In this document: positions 1 through 7,247 of the stretch, piece by piece
How the letters are laid out: every line of letters starts with the position of its first letter
Numbering within the stretch: the first letter of the stretch is position 1
NCBI GenBank assembly: GCA_036393295.1
Contig: DASWHF010000010.1
Coordinates: 1 to 19,741, forward strand
Reading direction: 5' to 3'
Origin: DASWHF01 sp036393295
GTDB taxonomy: Bacteria; Pseudomonadota; Gammaproteobacteria; Acidiferrobacterales; UBA6901
DNA length: 19,741 nt
Notes under the pieces: generated by a model
What the model saw: the letters and a program-made list of their open reading frames with translations, nothing else
What the model was told of the DNA's origin: nothing
The model's database searches: none
Made by a program: the position numbers and the translations under genes

Positions 1-49
1 AGGCGGCCGCACCGTGGGGGCGGGGGTGGTGGCGAAGGTTATCGAATGA
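1..49 (+). CDS. tuf: EF-Tu, 3' end only (partial)
   Basis: Only the last 15 codons and the TGA stop are present, read from position 2. They translate to GGRTVGAGVVAKVIE, which matches the highly conserved C-terminus of bacterial elongation factor Tu (domain 3), the GTPase that delivers aminoacyl-tRNA to the ribosome. A tuf gene directly upstream of rpsJ is the usual arrangement where the str and S10 operons are contiguous. The assignment rests on this short tail and its position; the rest of the gene lies outside the window. Confidence 0.9.
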   Translation, partial: GGRTVGAGVVAKVIE

Positions 50-59
50 TTCATACATT

Positions 60-141
60 GTAGGCGGGGCTTCCAGCCCCGCTGGGCCTATCGCCCGGCA
101 ATGATCACAAGGTGGGATCCGCGCCAGGATGGCGCTCCTAC
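60..141 (+). repeat. REP pair (REPIN-like) between tuf and rpsJ
   Basis: A GTAG tetranucleotide at 60-63 is followed by a perfect 7-bp hairpin, 64-70 with 76-82, loop TTCCA. The right end is an inverted copy: hairpin 121-125 with 131-135, then CCTAC at 137-141, so GTAGG and CCTAC bracket the element. GTAG next to a GC-rich hairpin is the hallmark of gammaproteobacterial REP sequences mobilised by RAYT transposases; two in inverted order make a REPIN. A small stem (84-87 with 93-96) lies between. The element stops one base before the AAAGG ribosome site of rpsJ. No convincing promoter or E. coli-like S10 leader is visible in the gap. Confidence 0.7.
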
Positions 142-155
142 GAAAGGTTGATAAT

Positions 156-467
156 ATGGCAAACCAGAAAATCCGCATCCGGCTCAAGGCCTTCGATCAT
201 CGCCTGATCGATCGTTCCGCGATGGAGATCGTCGACACGGCGAAGCGTACCGGTGCGCTGGTCAAGGGCCCGATTCCGCTGCCGACCAAGATCGAGCGGT
301 TCACGCTGCTGCGCTCGCCGCACGTGGACAAGAAGTCGCGCGACCAGTTCGAGATCCGCACGCACAAGCGCATCATGGACATCATCGAGCCGACCGACAA
401 GACCGTCGATGCGCTCATGAAGCTCGATCTGGCTGCGGGAGTGGATGTTGAGATCAAACTGAGTTAA
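156..467 (+). CDS. rpsJ: 30S ribosomal protein S10
   Basis: Encodes S10, a component of the 30S head that also acts as NusE in transcription antitermination complexes. The 103-residue product equals the E. coli length and begins MANQKIRIRLKAFDHRLID, the canonical S10 start. The ATG at 156 is chosen over the in-frame ATG at 129 because homology begins there and AAAGG at 143-147 lies 8 nt upstream. The ATG at 129 lies inside the preceding REP hairpin. First gene of the S10 block; the next gene follows after a 111-nt spacer filled by an inverted heptamer repeat. Confidence 0.98.
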   Translation: MANQKIRIRLKAFDHRLIDRSAMEIVDTAKRTGALVKGPIPLPTKIERFTLLRSPHVDKKSRDQFEIRTHKRIMDIIEPTDKTVDALMKLDLAAGVDVEIKLS

Positions 468-471
468 GGCG

Positions 472-571
472 GTAGTAGCAAGTCACAAGTGGCAAGTAGC
501 AAGGAAGATCTTGCGACTTGCCCGGCCCGAGAGGGGTTCCTTGCTACTTGAAACTTGCTACTTGAAACTGG
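472..571 (+). repeat. Heptad inverted-repeat element, copy 1 (rpsJ-rplC)
   Basis: Four tandem heptamers of form CAAGnnn occupy 479-506 and four of form nnnCTTG occupy 537-564, ended by an nnnCTGr unit at 565-571. The left end module at 472-478 has TAG where other copies have CAG. The innermost 14 bp pair perfectly (493-506 with 537-550). Two extra nnnCTTG heptamers at 507-520 can pair with 493-503 instead (10 of 11 positions). The last unit overlaps the weak Shine-Dalgarno position of rplC. The architecture matches the copies at 2165, 5978 and 7248, though the heptamer core is CAAG rather than AAAG. Confidence 0.85.
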
Positions 572-578
572 ATTTAAT

Positions 579-1232
579 ATGGCAATCGGACTGATAGGCA
601 GAAAGGTCGGCATGAGCCGCGTGTACAACGCGGACGGCAGCGCCGTGCCGGTCACGGTCTTCGAGGTCGGTCCCAACCGGGTGACCCAGGTGAAGACCGG
701 CGAGACCGACGGCTACCGCGCCGTGCAGGTGACGGTCGGCGAGCGCCGCGCCACGCGCGTGACGAAGCCGATGGCGGGCCACTACACCAAGGCCGGCGTC
801 GCGCCGGGCCGCGGCCTGTGGGAGTTCCGCCTGGCCGACGGCGAAGGTGCGGATCTCAAGCCCGGCGCCGAGATCAAGGTCGACATCTTCGCCGCCGGCC
901 AGATGGTCGACGTGCAGGGCACCTCGATCGGCAAGGGCTTCGCCGGCGTGATCAAGCGCCATCACTTCGGCGGCGGTCGCGCCAGCCACGGTAACTCGCT
1001 GTCGCACCGGGCCCCGGGCTCGATCGGCCAGCGCCAGACGCCGGGCCGCGTTTTCCCCGGCAAGAAGATGGCCGGCCACCTGGGCAACGCCACCCGCACC
1101 CAGCAGAACCTGGAGGTGGTGCGCGTCGACGCGGAGCGCAACCTGCTGCTGGTCAAGGGCTCGGTCCCCGGCCACAAGGGCGCGGACATGGTGATCCGCC
1201 CGGCGGTCAAGGCCGCAGCGAAGACGGAATAA
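579..1232 (+). CDS. rplC: 50S ribosomal protein L3
   Basis: L3 nucleates 23S rRNA assembly and reaches towards the peptidyl-transferase centre. The product is 217 residues (E. coli 209). It starts MAIGLIGRKVGMSRVY and carries the central loop signature with GQxQTPGR around residues 150-157, where PrmB methylates a Gln in E. coli. The C-terminal VVRVDAERNLLLVKGSVPG is typical of the family. ATG 579 is chosen over the upstream in-frame TTG at 555, which lies in the repeat. The ribosome site is weak (CTGGA, spacing 6). It is followed 11 nt later by rplD. Confidence 0.98.
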   Translation: MAIGLIGRKVGMSRVYNADGSAVPVTVFEVGPNRVTQVKTGETDGYRAVQVTVGERRATRVTKPMAGHYTKAGVAPGRGLWEFRLADGEGADLKPGAEIKVDIFAAGQMVDVQGTSIGKGFAGVIKRHHFGGGRASHGNSLSHRAPGSIGQRQTPGRVFPGKKMAGHLGNATRTQQNLEVVRVDAERNLLLVKGSVPGHKGADMVIRPAVKAAAKTE

Positions 1233-1243
1233 GGCGAACGACG

Positions 1244-1864
1244 ATGAAAGTAAGCGTCTTGAACGATACCGGCGGCAAGGGTCAGGACATCGAAGTGTCC
1301 GACGCGACCTTTGGCGCGCGCTTCAACGAGCCCCTGGTGCACCAGATTGTCGTGGCCTACCAGGCCGGCGGCCGTGCCGGCACCCGGGCGCAGAAGAACC
1401 GCAGCGCGGTCAGCGGCGGCGGGACCAAGCCCTGGCGCCAGAAGGGCACCGGCCAGGCGCGCGCCGGCACCATACGCAGCCCGTTGTGGCGCGGCGGCGG
1501 CAAGACCTTCCCGTCCTCGCCGGACGAGAACTTCACCCAGAAGGTGAACAAGAAGATGCACCGCGCGGCGATGCGCGCGATCCTGTCCGAGCTGCTGCGC
1601 CAGGAGCGCCTGGTGACGGTCGAGAGTTTCAGCGTCGATGCGCCGAAGACCAAGGCGCTGCTCGCCAAGCTCGCCAAGCTCGGCGCCTCCGACGTGCTGA
1701 TCGTCACCGACGGCGTCGACGCCAGCCTCGGCCTGTCGGCGCGCAACCTGCACAAGGTCGACGTGCGGCCGGTCGGCGGTGTCGACCCGGTCAGCCTGAT
1801 CCGGCATGAAAAGGTCATCATGACCGTGCCGGCGCTGAAGCGCCTCGAGGAGATGCTGGCATGA
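1244..1864 (+). CDS. rplD: 50S ribosomal protein L4
   Basis: L4 binds 23S rRNA domain I, and its long internal loop lines the nascent-peptide exit tunnel; in E. coli it also represses the S10 operon. The product is 206 residues (E. coli 201). The basic loop AQKNRSAVSGGGTKPWRQKG at about residues 49-68 followed by TGQARAG and SPLWRGGG is diagnostic. The TGA stop overlaps the rplW start in an ATGA tetranucleotide at 1861-1864, indicating translational coupling. The L4-responsive leader known from E. coli is not apparent upstream of rpsJ. Confidence 0.98.
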   Translation: MKVSVLNDTGGKGQDIEVSDATFGARFNEPLVHQIVVAYQAGGRAGTRAQKNRSAVSGGGTKPWRQKGTGQARAGTIRSPLWRGGGKTFPSSPDENFTQKVNKKMHRAAMRAILSELLRQERLVTVESFSVDAPKTKALLAKLAKLGASDVLIVTDGVDASLGLSARNLHKVDVRPVGGVDPVSLIRHEKVIMTVPALKRLEEMLA

Positions 1865-2163
1865 AGGACGAACGGCTTTACCAGGTGATCCTCGCCCCGC
1901 ACGTCTCGGAGAAGAGCGCGCGCGTCGCGGACAAGCATCGCCAGTTCGTCTTCGAGGTGCGCCCGGACGCCACCAAGCCGCTGGTCAAGCAGGCGGTCGA
2001 GAAGATGTTCAAGGTCGAGGTCGACGACGTGCGCATCCTGAACGTGCGCGGCAAGCGCAAGGGCCAGGGCCGCACGCCCGGTCGCCGGCAGGACTGGAAG
2101 AAGGCCTATGTGAAGCTCAAGCCGGGCCACGACATCGATTTCGTCGGCGCCGAATCCAAGTAA
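1861..2163 (+). CDS. rplW: 50S ribosomal protein L23
   Basis: L23 sits at the exit of the peptide tunnel and is the docking site for trigger factor and SRP. The product is 100 residues, as in E. coli. Family features include ILAPHVSEKSA near the N-terminus, the central VEKMFKVEVDDVRILNVRGK and the basic GQGRTPGRRQDWKKAYVKL. It is coupled to rplD by a 4-nt overlap and followed by a 94-nt gap containing the second heptad repeat element. Confidence 0.98.
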   Translation: MKDERLYQVILAPHVSEKSARVADKHRQFVFEVRPDATKPLVKQAVEKMFKVEVDDVRILNVRGKRKGQGRTPGRRQDWKKAYVKLKPGHDIDFVGAESK

Positions 2164-2164
2164 A

Positions 2165-2250
2165 GGCAGAGGAAAGAGAAAAGAGGAAAGAGGAAAGAAA
2201 TGAACGAGAAAGGTTTTACTTTTCTCTTGTCACTTTTCTCTTGTATCTGA
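2165..2250 (+). repeat. Heptad inverted-repeat element, copy 2 (rplW-rplB)
   Basis: After GGCAGAGG (2165-2172) come four heptamers of form AAAGnnn (2173-2200), an 8-nt insert, one more AAAG unit (2209-2215), four nnnCTTk heptamers (2216-2243) and a terminal TATCTGA (2244-2250). Its first 28 nt are identical to those of the copy at 5978, and overall I count 76 of 86 positions identical. The element starts 2 nt after the rplW stop. Its last unit overlaps GAGG (2249-2252), the ribosome site of rplB. Purine-rich left arm and pyrimidine-rich right arm would form a long imperfect hairpin in the mRNA. Confidence 0.88.
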
Positions 2251-2257
2251 GGCTACT

Positions 2258-3094
2258 ATGGCACTGATAAAGACAAAACCCACGTCGGCCGGGCGCCGCG
2301 GCATGATCAAGGTCAAGACCCCTGATCTGCACAAGGGCGCGCCGCACGCCGCGCTGGTCGAGAAGAAGGCGAAGATCGACGGCCGCAACAACCACGGCCG
2401 CATCTGCGTGCGCCATCGCGGCGGCGGCCACAAGCGCCATTACCGCGTGGTCGACTTCAGGCGCGACAAGGACGGCATCGCGGGCCGCATCGAGCGCCTC
2501 GAGTACGATCCGAACCGCAGCGCGCACCTGGCGCTGGTGCTGTATGCCGACGGCGAGCGCCGCTACATCATCGCGCCCAAGGGCTTGAACGCGGGTGACC
2601 AGGTCGTGTCCGGCACCGATGCGCCGATCAAGGCCGGCAATGCCCTGCCGCTGCGCAACATCCCGGTCGGCTCGACCGTGCACTGTGTCGAGCTCAAGAA
2701 GGGCGGCGGCGCCCAGCTGGCGCGTTCCGCCGGCGCCGCCATCCAGCTGGTGGCGCGCGAGGGCGTTTACGCGCAGCTGCGCTTGCGCTCCGGCGAGGTG
2801 CGCAGGGTGCACGTCGATTGTCGCGCCACCATCGGCGAGGTCGGCAACGCCGAGCACAGCCTGCGCAAGCTCGGCAAGGCCGGCGCCAAGCGCTGGCGCG
2901 GCTGGCGCCCGACGGTGCGCGGCACCGCCATGAATCCGGTCGACCACCCGCACGGCGGCGGCGAAGGCCGCACCAAGGGTGGCCGTCATCCGGTGAGCCC
3001 CTGGGGTCAGCCGACCAAGGGCTACAAGACGCGTGTCAACAAGCGCACCGGCAGCATGATCGTGCGCCGTCGCAGCAAGAAGAGAGAGGGTTAA
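2258..3094 (+). CDS. rplB: 50S ribosomal protein L2
   Basis: L2 is one of the most conserved large-subunit proteins and supports subunit joining and peptidyl-transferase activity. The product is 278 residues (E. coli 273). It has the N-terminal KTKPTSAGRRGM, the RNA-binding core RHRGGGHKRHYRVVDFRR, and the C-terminal MNPVDHPHGGGEG with His230 matching the functionally important E. coli His229. The start ATG follows GAGG with a 5-nt gap. The stop lies 3 nt before the GTG start of rpsS, and the end of rplB carries that gene's ribosome site. Confidence 0.98.
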   Translation: MALIKTKPTSAGRRGMIKVKTPDLHKGAPHAALVEKKAKIDGRNNHGRICVRHRGGGHKRHYRVVDFRRDKDGIAGRIERLEYDPNRSAHLALVLYADGERRYIIAPKGLNAGDQVVSGTDAPIKAGNALPLRNIPVGSTVHCVELKKGGGAQLARSAGAAIQLVAREGVYAQLRLRSGEVRRVHVDCRATIGEVGNAEHSLRKLGKAGAKRWRGWRPTVRGTAMNPVDHPHGGGEGRTKGGRHPVSPWGQPTKGYKTRVNKRTGSMIVRRRSKKREG

Positions 3095-3097
3095 GCC

Positions 3098-3379
3098 GTG
3101 CCACGTTCCGTCAAGAAAGGCCCGTTCATCGACGCCCATCTGGTCGCCAAGGTCGAGAAGGCGCGCGCCGAGGGGATCAAAAAGCCGATCAAGACCTGGT
3201 CGCGGCGCTCCACCATCATGCCGGACTTCATCGGCCTGACGATCGCCGTGCACAACGGCAAGCAGCACGTGCCGCTGCTGATCACCGAGAACATGGTCGG
3301 CCACAAGCTCGGCGAGTTCGCCGCGACCCGCGCCTTCAAGGGTCACTCGGCCGACAAGAAGGCCGCGGAGAGCAAGTGA
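3098..3379 (+). CDS. rpsS: 30S ribosomal protein S19
   Basis: S19 lies in the 30S head next to S13 and contacts the A-site region. The product is 93 residues (E. coli 92) and starts MPRSVKKGPFIDAHLV, with the conserved TWSRRSTIMPDFIGLTIAVH and the C-terminal GHKLGEFAATRAFKGH. It uses a GTG start; GAGAGAGGG at 3082-3090 inside the end of rplB is the ribosome site. The stop overlaps the ATG of rplV by one base (TGATG). Confidence 0.98.
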   Translation: MPRSVKKGPFIDAHLVAKVEKARAEGIKKPIKTWSRRSTIMPDFIGLTIAVHNGKQHVPLLITENMVGHKLGEFAATRAFKGHSADKKAAESK

Positions 3380-3794
3380 TGGAAGCGACTGCCGTATTGA
3401 AATTCACGCGCCTGTCCCCGCAGAAGGGGCGACTGGTGGCCGATCAGATCCGCGGCCTGCCGGTCGAGCGCGCCCTGGAGATCCTCCAGTTCAGCACCCG
3501 CCGGGCCGCCAAGCCGGTCAAGAAGGTGCTGGAGTCGGCGATCGCCAACGCCGAGCACAACGCCGGTGCCGACATCGACGAGCTCAAGGTCACGCGCGTG
3601 CAGATCGACGTGGGTCCGACCTTGAAGCGCTTCCATGCCCGCGCCAAGGGCCGCGGCGTGCGCGTCCTGAAGCGCACCAGCCATATCACCGTCACGGTCG
3701 GCGAGGCGAAGAAGAAGGCCGCGCCGGCCAAGACCAAGCCCAAGGCGAAGGCCAAGCCCGCCACAAAGGCGAAGGCCGCGAAGGAGGAAAGCTA

Positions 3795-3795
<1 letters not shown>
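3379..3795 (+). CDS. rplV: 50S ribosomal protein L22 with lysine-rich C-terminal tail
   Basis: L22 lines the exit tunnel, and its loop helps form the constriction near the macrolide site. The product is 138 residues, against 110 in E. coli. The core (about 1-110) shows KGRLVADQIRG, KKVLESAIANAEHN and LKRTSHITVTVGE. The last ~30 residues are a low-complexity tail of Lys, Ala and Pro, absent from E. coli L22. The ATG at 3379 shares a base with the rpsS stop; a much longer upstream reading in the same frame is only a shadow of rplB and rpsS. The TAA stop shares its final A with the rpsC start. Confidence 0.97.
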
Positions 3796-4472
<677 letters not shown>

Positions 4473-4501
4473 AGGAAACCGCGCGCAGCGCGCACGGCTC
4501 G

Positions 4502-4582
4502 CTCCCTTCTCCCTCCGGGAGAAGGGATGGGGATGAGGGAAACGGCCCTCACCCCATCCCTCTCCCGAAGGGAGAGGGGGAG
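4502..4582 (+). repeat. GGGAGA-type double palindrome (rpsC-rplP)
   Basis: Two arms of about 37 nt (4502-4539 and 4547-4582) are near-perfect inverted copies around a 7-nt loop. Each arm is itself a hairpin: 4504-4513 pairs with 4517-4526 (10 bp, loop TCC), and 4558-4566 pairs with 4570-4578 (9 bp, loop GAA). The sequence can therefore form one long stem or a cruciform of two short ones. Palindromes of this GGGAGAGGG/CCCTCTCCC kind are familiar intergenic repeats in several proteobacteria. The arms also show a partial 7-nt periodicity. rplP has its own AAGG site at 4601-4604, clear of the element. Confidence 0.85.
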
Positions 4583-4611
4583 TTGGTGAAAATCTATTTT
4601 AAGGTCGGACA

Positions 4612-5025
4612 ATGTTACAGCCGAAACGAACCAAGTATCGCAAGCAGCACAAGGGCCGCAACCGCGGCGTCGCCACGCGCGGCGCCAAGGTGAGCTTCGG
4701 CGAATACGGCCTCAAGGCCACGACCCGCGGCCGCGTCACCGCCCGCCAGATCGAGGCGGCGCGTCGCGCGCTGACCCGCTACATCAAGCGCGGCGGCCGT
4801 GTCTGGATCCGCATCTTCCCGGACAAGCCGATCTCCAAGAAGCCGTTGGAGGTGCGCATGGGCTCCGGCAAGGGCAACCCGGAGTACTGGGTGGCCGAGG
4901 TCAAGCCGGGCACGGTGCTGTACGAAATGGAAGGCATCCCCGAGGCCGACGCGCGCAGCGCGTTCCGCCTGGCGGCGGCCAAGCTGCCGGTGCAGACCAC
5001 CTTCGTGTCGCGCCACGTGGCGTAA
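4612..5025 (+). CDS. rplP: 50S ribosomal protein L16
   Basis: L16 contacts the A-site tRNA and organises the 50S peptidyl-transferase region. The product is 137 residues (E. coli 136) and starts MLQPKRTKYRKQHKGRNRG. The VRMGSGKGNPEYWVAEVKPG segment is the family signature; its Arg corresponds to Arg81, hydroxylated by RoxA/YcfD in E. coli. AAGG at 4601-4604 gives a 7-nt spacing to the ATG. rpmC follows after 26 nt. Confidence 0.98.
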   Translation: MLQPKRTKYRKQHKGRNRGVATRGAKVSFGEYGLKATTRGRVTARQIEAARRALTRYIKRGGRVWIRIFPDKPISKKPLEVRMGSGKGNPEYWVAEVKPGTVLYEMEGIPEADARSAFRLAAAKLPVQTTFVSRHVA

Positions 5026-5051
5026 CGGAACTTAAGGCGCGAGATAAGACT

Positions 5052-5249
5052 ATGAAGGCGAAAGACATCCGCACGATGAATGCGGACACCCGGACCCAGG
5101 AGCTCGAGGGCCTGCGGCGCGAGCAGTTCAACCTGCGCATGCAGGCCGCGACCGGCCAGCTCAACAGCCCGGCCCGGCTCCGGCAGATCAAGCGCGATAT
5201 CGCGCGCATCAAGACCGTCATGAACGAGAAGTCGGGTACCGGCGCATGA
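5052..5249 (+). CDS. rpmC: 50S ribosomal protein L29
   Basis: L29 is a small two-helix protein near the tunnel exit that contacts L23. The product is 65 residues (E. coli 63) with MKAKDIR at the start and the hallmark REQFNLRMQAATGQL. The stop overlaps the rpsQ start in ATGA at 5246-5249, indicating coupled translation. The ribosome site is modest (GAGA at 5041-5044). Confidence 0.97.
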   Translation: MKAKDIRTMNADTRTQELEGLRREQFNLRMQAATGQLNSPARLRQIKRDIARIKTVMNEKSGTGA

Positions 5250-5518
5250 GCGAAGACCAAAGCACCAGCAATCCGCGCACCGTCACCGGGCGCGTCGTCA
5301 GCAACAGGATGAACAAGACCATCACCGTGCTGGTGGAGCGGCGCGTGCGCCACCCACTGTACGGCAAGTTCATCCGGCGCAGCACCAAGCTGCACGCCCA
5401 TGACGAGAACAACGACTGCGGCGAGGGCGACCTGGTGCAGATCCAGGAGTGCCGGCCGCTGTCCCGGACCAAGACCTGGAAGCTGATCAAGGTCCTGGAA
5501 AAGGCCCCGGCGGCGTGA
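5246..5518 (+). CDS. rpsQ: 30S ribosomal protein S17
   Basis: S17 is a primary 16S rRNA-binding OB-fold protein of the 30S body. The product is 90 residues (E. coli 84), with TVTGRVVSNRMNKTITVLVE, the loop RHPLYGKFIRRSTKLHAHDE and ECRPLSRTKTWKL. In E. coli it is the last gene of the S10 operon; here too the next gap holds a candidate promoter rather than a repeat. The TGA stop overlaps the proposed -35 hexamer. Confidence 0.98.
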   Translation: MSEDQSTSNPRTVTGRVVSNRMNKTITVLVERRVRHPLYGKFIRRSTKLHAHDENNDCGEGDLVQIQECRPLSRTKTWKLIKVLEKAPAA

Positions 5519-5544
5519 CGCAAGGCCCCGCGGGGTGATAGAAT
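5515..5544 (+). promoter_or_regulatory. Candidate spc operon promoter
   Basis: GTGACG at 5515-5520 (4 of 6 match to TTGACA) and TAGAAT at 5539-5544 (5 of 6 match to TATAAT) are separated by 18 nt, which includes the palindrome CCCCGCGGGG (5526-5535). The position, between rpsQ and rplN, is exactly where E. coli has the spc promoter. This is a sigma-70-like match by eye; activity is inferred from motif and position. Confidence 0.5.
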
Positions 5545-5607
5545 CGGCGGCTTTCCCGCGCGAATCCGCGGGGGCCCGAAGAGGCGCAAGAAGGCGGAGT
5601 AAGGATC

Positions 5608-5976
5608 ATGATCCAGATGCAGACCCTGCTGTCGGTGGCCGACAACAGCGGCGCGAAAATGGTGCAATGCATCAAGGTGCTGGGCGGCTCGAAGCGCCGC
5701 TACGCCGGCATCGGCGACGTCATCAAGGTGAGCATCAAGGAGGCGATCCCGCGCGGCCGCGTCAAGAAGGGCGACGTCTACGATGCCGTGATCGTGCGTA
5801 CCCGCAAGGGCGTGCGGCGTCCGGACGGCTCGGTGATCCGCTTCGACACGAACGCGGCGGTGCTGCTCAATCCGCAGCATCAGCCGGTCGGTACCCGTAT
5901 CTTCGGCCCGGTGACCCGCGAGCTTCGAAGCGAGAAGTTCATGAAGATCATCTCGCTGGCACCGGAAGTGTTATAA
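5608..5976 (+). CDS. rplN: 50S ribosomal protein L14
   Basis: L14 forms an intersubunit bridge with 16S rRNA and is the target of the silencing factor RsfS. The product is 122 residues, one short of the E. coli protein, and starts MIQMQTLLSVADNSGAK, followed by VMCI-type core CIKVLGGSKRRYAGIGDV and the C-terminal RIFGPVTRELR. GGAG at 5596-5599 with an 8-nt gap sets the start. First gene of the spc block. Confidence 0.98.
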   Translation: MIQMQTLLSVADNSGAKMVQCIKVLGGSKRRYAGIGDVIKVSIKEAIPRGRVKKGDVYDAVIVRTRKGVRRPDGSVIRFDTNAAVLLNPQHQPVGTRIFGPVTRELRSEKFMKIISLAPEVL

Positions 5977-5977
5977 C

Positions 5978-6063
5978 GGCAGAGGAAAGAGAAAAGAGGA
6001 AAGAGAAAAGAAGTGGAAGAGAAAGATTTTACTTTTCTCTTTTTACTTTTCTCTTGTGCCTGG
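5978..6063 (+). repeat. Heptad inverted-repeat element, copy 3 (rplN-rplX)
   Basis: GGCAGAGG (5978-5985), four AAAGnnn heptamers (5986-6013), an 8-nt insert, an AAAG unit (6022-6028), four nnnCTTk heptamers (6029-6056) and a terminal TGCCTGG (6057-6063). It has the same length and order of modules as the copy at 2165, with about 88% identity. It starts 2 nt after the rplN stop. As there, CTTG ends exactly 14 nt before the next ATG, and the last unit overlaps the GGGG ribosome site of rplX. Confidence 0.88.
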
Positions 6064-6070
6064 GGTTAAC

Positions 6071-6388
6071 ATGAACAAGATACGCAAAGGCGACAAGGTG
6101 ATGGTCCGGGCCGGGCGCGACAAGGGTAAGACCGGCACGGTGCTGCGCGTGCTCGGCGACGACCGGCTGCTGGTGGAGAGCGTGAACATGGTCAAGCGCC
6201 ACACGCGCCCCAACCCGAACCGCAACGTCACCGGCGGCATCATCGACAAAGAGGCGCCCATCCACGTCTCCAACGTGGCGCTGCTGAACGGCGCCACCGG
6301 CAAGGGCGAGCGGGTGGGTTTCAAGATACTGGAAGACGGCCGCAAGGTGCGTGTGTTCAAGCGCAGCGGCGAAGTGGCGGACGTGTAA
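6071..6388 (+). CDS. rplX: 50S ribosomal protein L24
   Basis: L24 is an assembly initiator of the 50S subunit. The product is 105 residues (E. coli 104), with an N-terminal KOW motif, KIRKGDKVMVRAGRDKGKTG at residues 3-22, then NMVKRHTRPNPNR. ATG 6071 is preferred to the in-frame GTG at 6056, which belongs to the repeat. The ribosome site is GGGG at 6062-6065. rplE begins 4 nt after the stop. Confidence 0.97.
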   Translation: MNKIRKGDKVMVRAGRDKGKTGTVLRVLGDDRLLVESVNMVKRHTRPNPNRNVTGGIIDKEAPIHVSNVALLNGATGKGERVGFKILEDGRKVRVFKRSGEVADV

Positions 6389-6392
6389 GCTT

Positions 6393-6932
6393 ATGACCCG
6401 GCTGGAAGAACATTACCGCAAGCAGGTCGTGCCCGCGCTGATGAAGCAGTTCGGGTACCAGAACGTCATGCAGGTGCCGCGCATCAAGCGCATCACGCTC
6501 AACATGGGCGTGGGCGAGGCGCTGGCCGACAAGAAAGTGCTCGAGAACGCCATGGGCGACATGGAGAAGATCAGCGGCCAAAAGCCGGTCGCGACCCGTG
6601 CGCGCAAGTCGATCGCGGCCTTCAAGGTGCGCGAGAACTGGCCGATCGGCTGCAAGGTCAGCCTGCGGCGCGCGCGCATGTACGAGTTCCTGGACCGCCT
6701 GATCGCGATTGCGATCCCGCGCATCCGCGACTTCCGCGGCCTGTCGAACCGCTCGTTCGACGGTCAGGGCAATTACTCGATGGGCGTGAAGGAGCAGATC
6801 ATCTTCCCGGAGATCGACTACGACAAGATCGACGCCCTGCGCGGCATGGACATCACGATCTCGACGACCGCCAAGACCGACGAAGAGGCGCGCGCGCTGC
6901 TGCTCGCGTTCAACTTCCCGATCAAGACCTGA
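6393..6932 (+). CDS. rplE: 50S ribosomal protein L5
   Basis: L5 binds 5S rRNA with L18 and L25 and contacts P-site tRNA. The product is 179 residues, the E. coli length. Typical segments are HYRKQVVPALMKQFGY, NMGVGEA, RARKSIAAFKVREN and the C-terminal GMDITISTTAKTDEEARALL. ATG 6393 is chosen over an upstream in-frame start at 6351 that would overlap rplX. It is 4 nt from rplX and 7 nt from rpsN. I saw no obvious S8-binding hairpin at the start, though this was by eye only. Confidence 0.98.
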   Translation: MTRLEEHYRKQVVPALMKQFGYQNVMQVPRIKRITLNMGVGEALADKKVLENAMGDMEKISGQKPVATRARKSIAAFKVRENWPIGCKVSLRRARMYEFLDRLIAIAIPRIRDFRGLSNRSFDGQGNYSMGVKEQIIFPEIDYDKIDALRGMDITISTTAKTDEEARALLLAFNFPIKT

Positions 6933-6939
6933 GGACGCT

Positions 6940-7245
6940 ATGGCCAAGAAATCCATGATCAACCGCGATCGCAAGCGCAAGCAGCTGGCGGCGAAGTACG
7001 CCAAGCGCCGCGCCGAGCTCAAGGCGATGATCGTCGACATGAAGCTGCCGGACGAGGAGCGCTACCAGGCCGTCATGTTGCTGCAGAAGCTGCCGCGCGA
7101 CTCGAGCGCCAGCCGCATCCGCAACCGCTGCGCCCTGACCGGCCGGCCGCGCGGCTACTACCGCAAGTTCGGCCTGGGCCGCAACAAGCTGCGCGAGATC
7201 ATGATGCGCGGCGAGACGCCTGGGGTGGTGAAGGCTAGTTGGTGA
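6940..7245 (+). CDS. rpsN: 30S ribosomal protein S14, long zinc-free form
   Basis: S14 is a late-assembling 30S head protein. The product is 101 residues, the long form found in E. coli; the zinc-ribbon cysteines of the short form are absent. Key segments are MAKKSMINRDRKRKQLAAKY and RIRNRCALTGRPRGYYRKFG. A 90-nt gap with the fourth heptad element follows. Confidence 0.98.
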   Translation: MAKKSMINRDRKRKQLAAKYAKRRAELKAMIVDMKLPDEERYQAVMLLQKLPRDSSASRIRNRCALTGRPRGYYRKFGLGRNKLREIMMRGETPGVVKASW

Positions 7246-7247
7246 GA

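Noticed and set aside
479..571. Tandem heptamers as a CRISPR array or tRNA-like structure
   Set aside because: Units are 7 nt with no unique spacers, and no cloverleaf can be drawn; an inverted tandem repeat explains them fully.
2818..3378. Long N-terminal extension of rplV reaching back through rplB and rpsS
   Set aside because: The upstream part overlaps two conserved genes in another frame; L22 homology begins at the ATG at 3379.
4481..4493. GCGCGC-A-GCGCGC palindrome after rpsC
   Set aside because: Short alternating GC palindromes arise easily by chance in this base composition.
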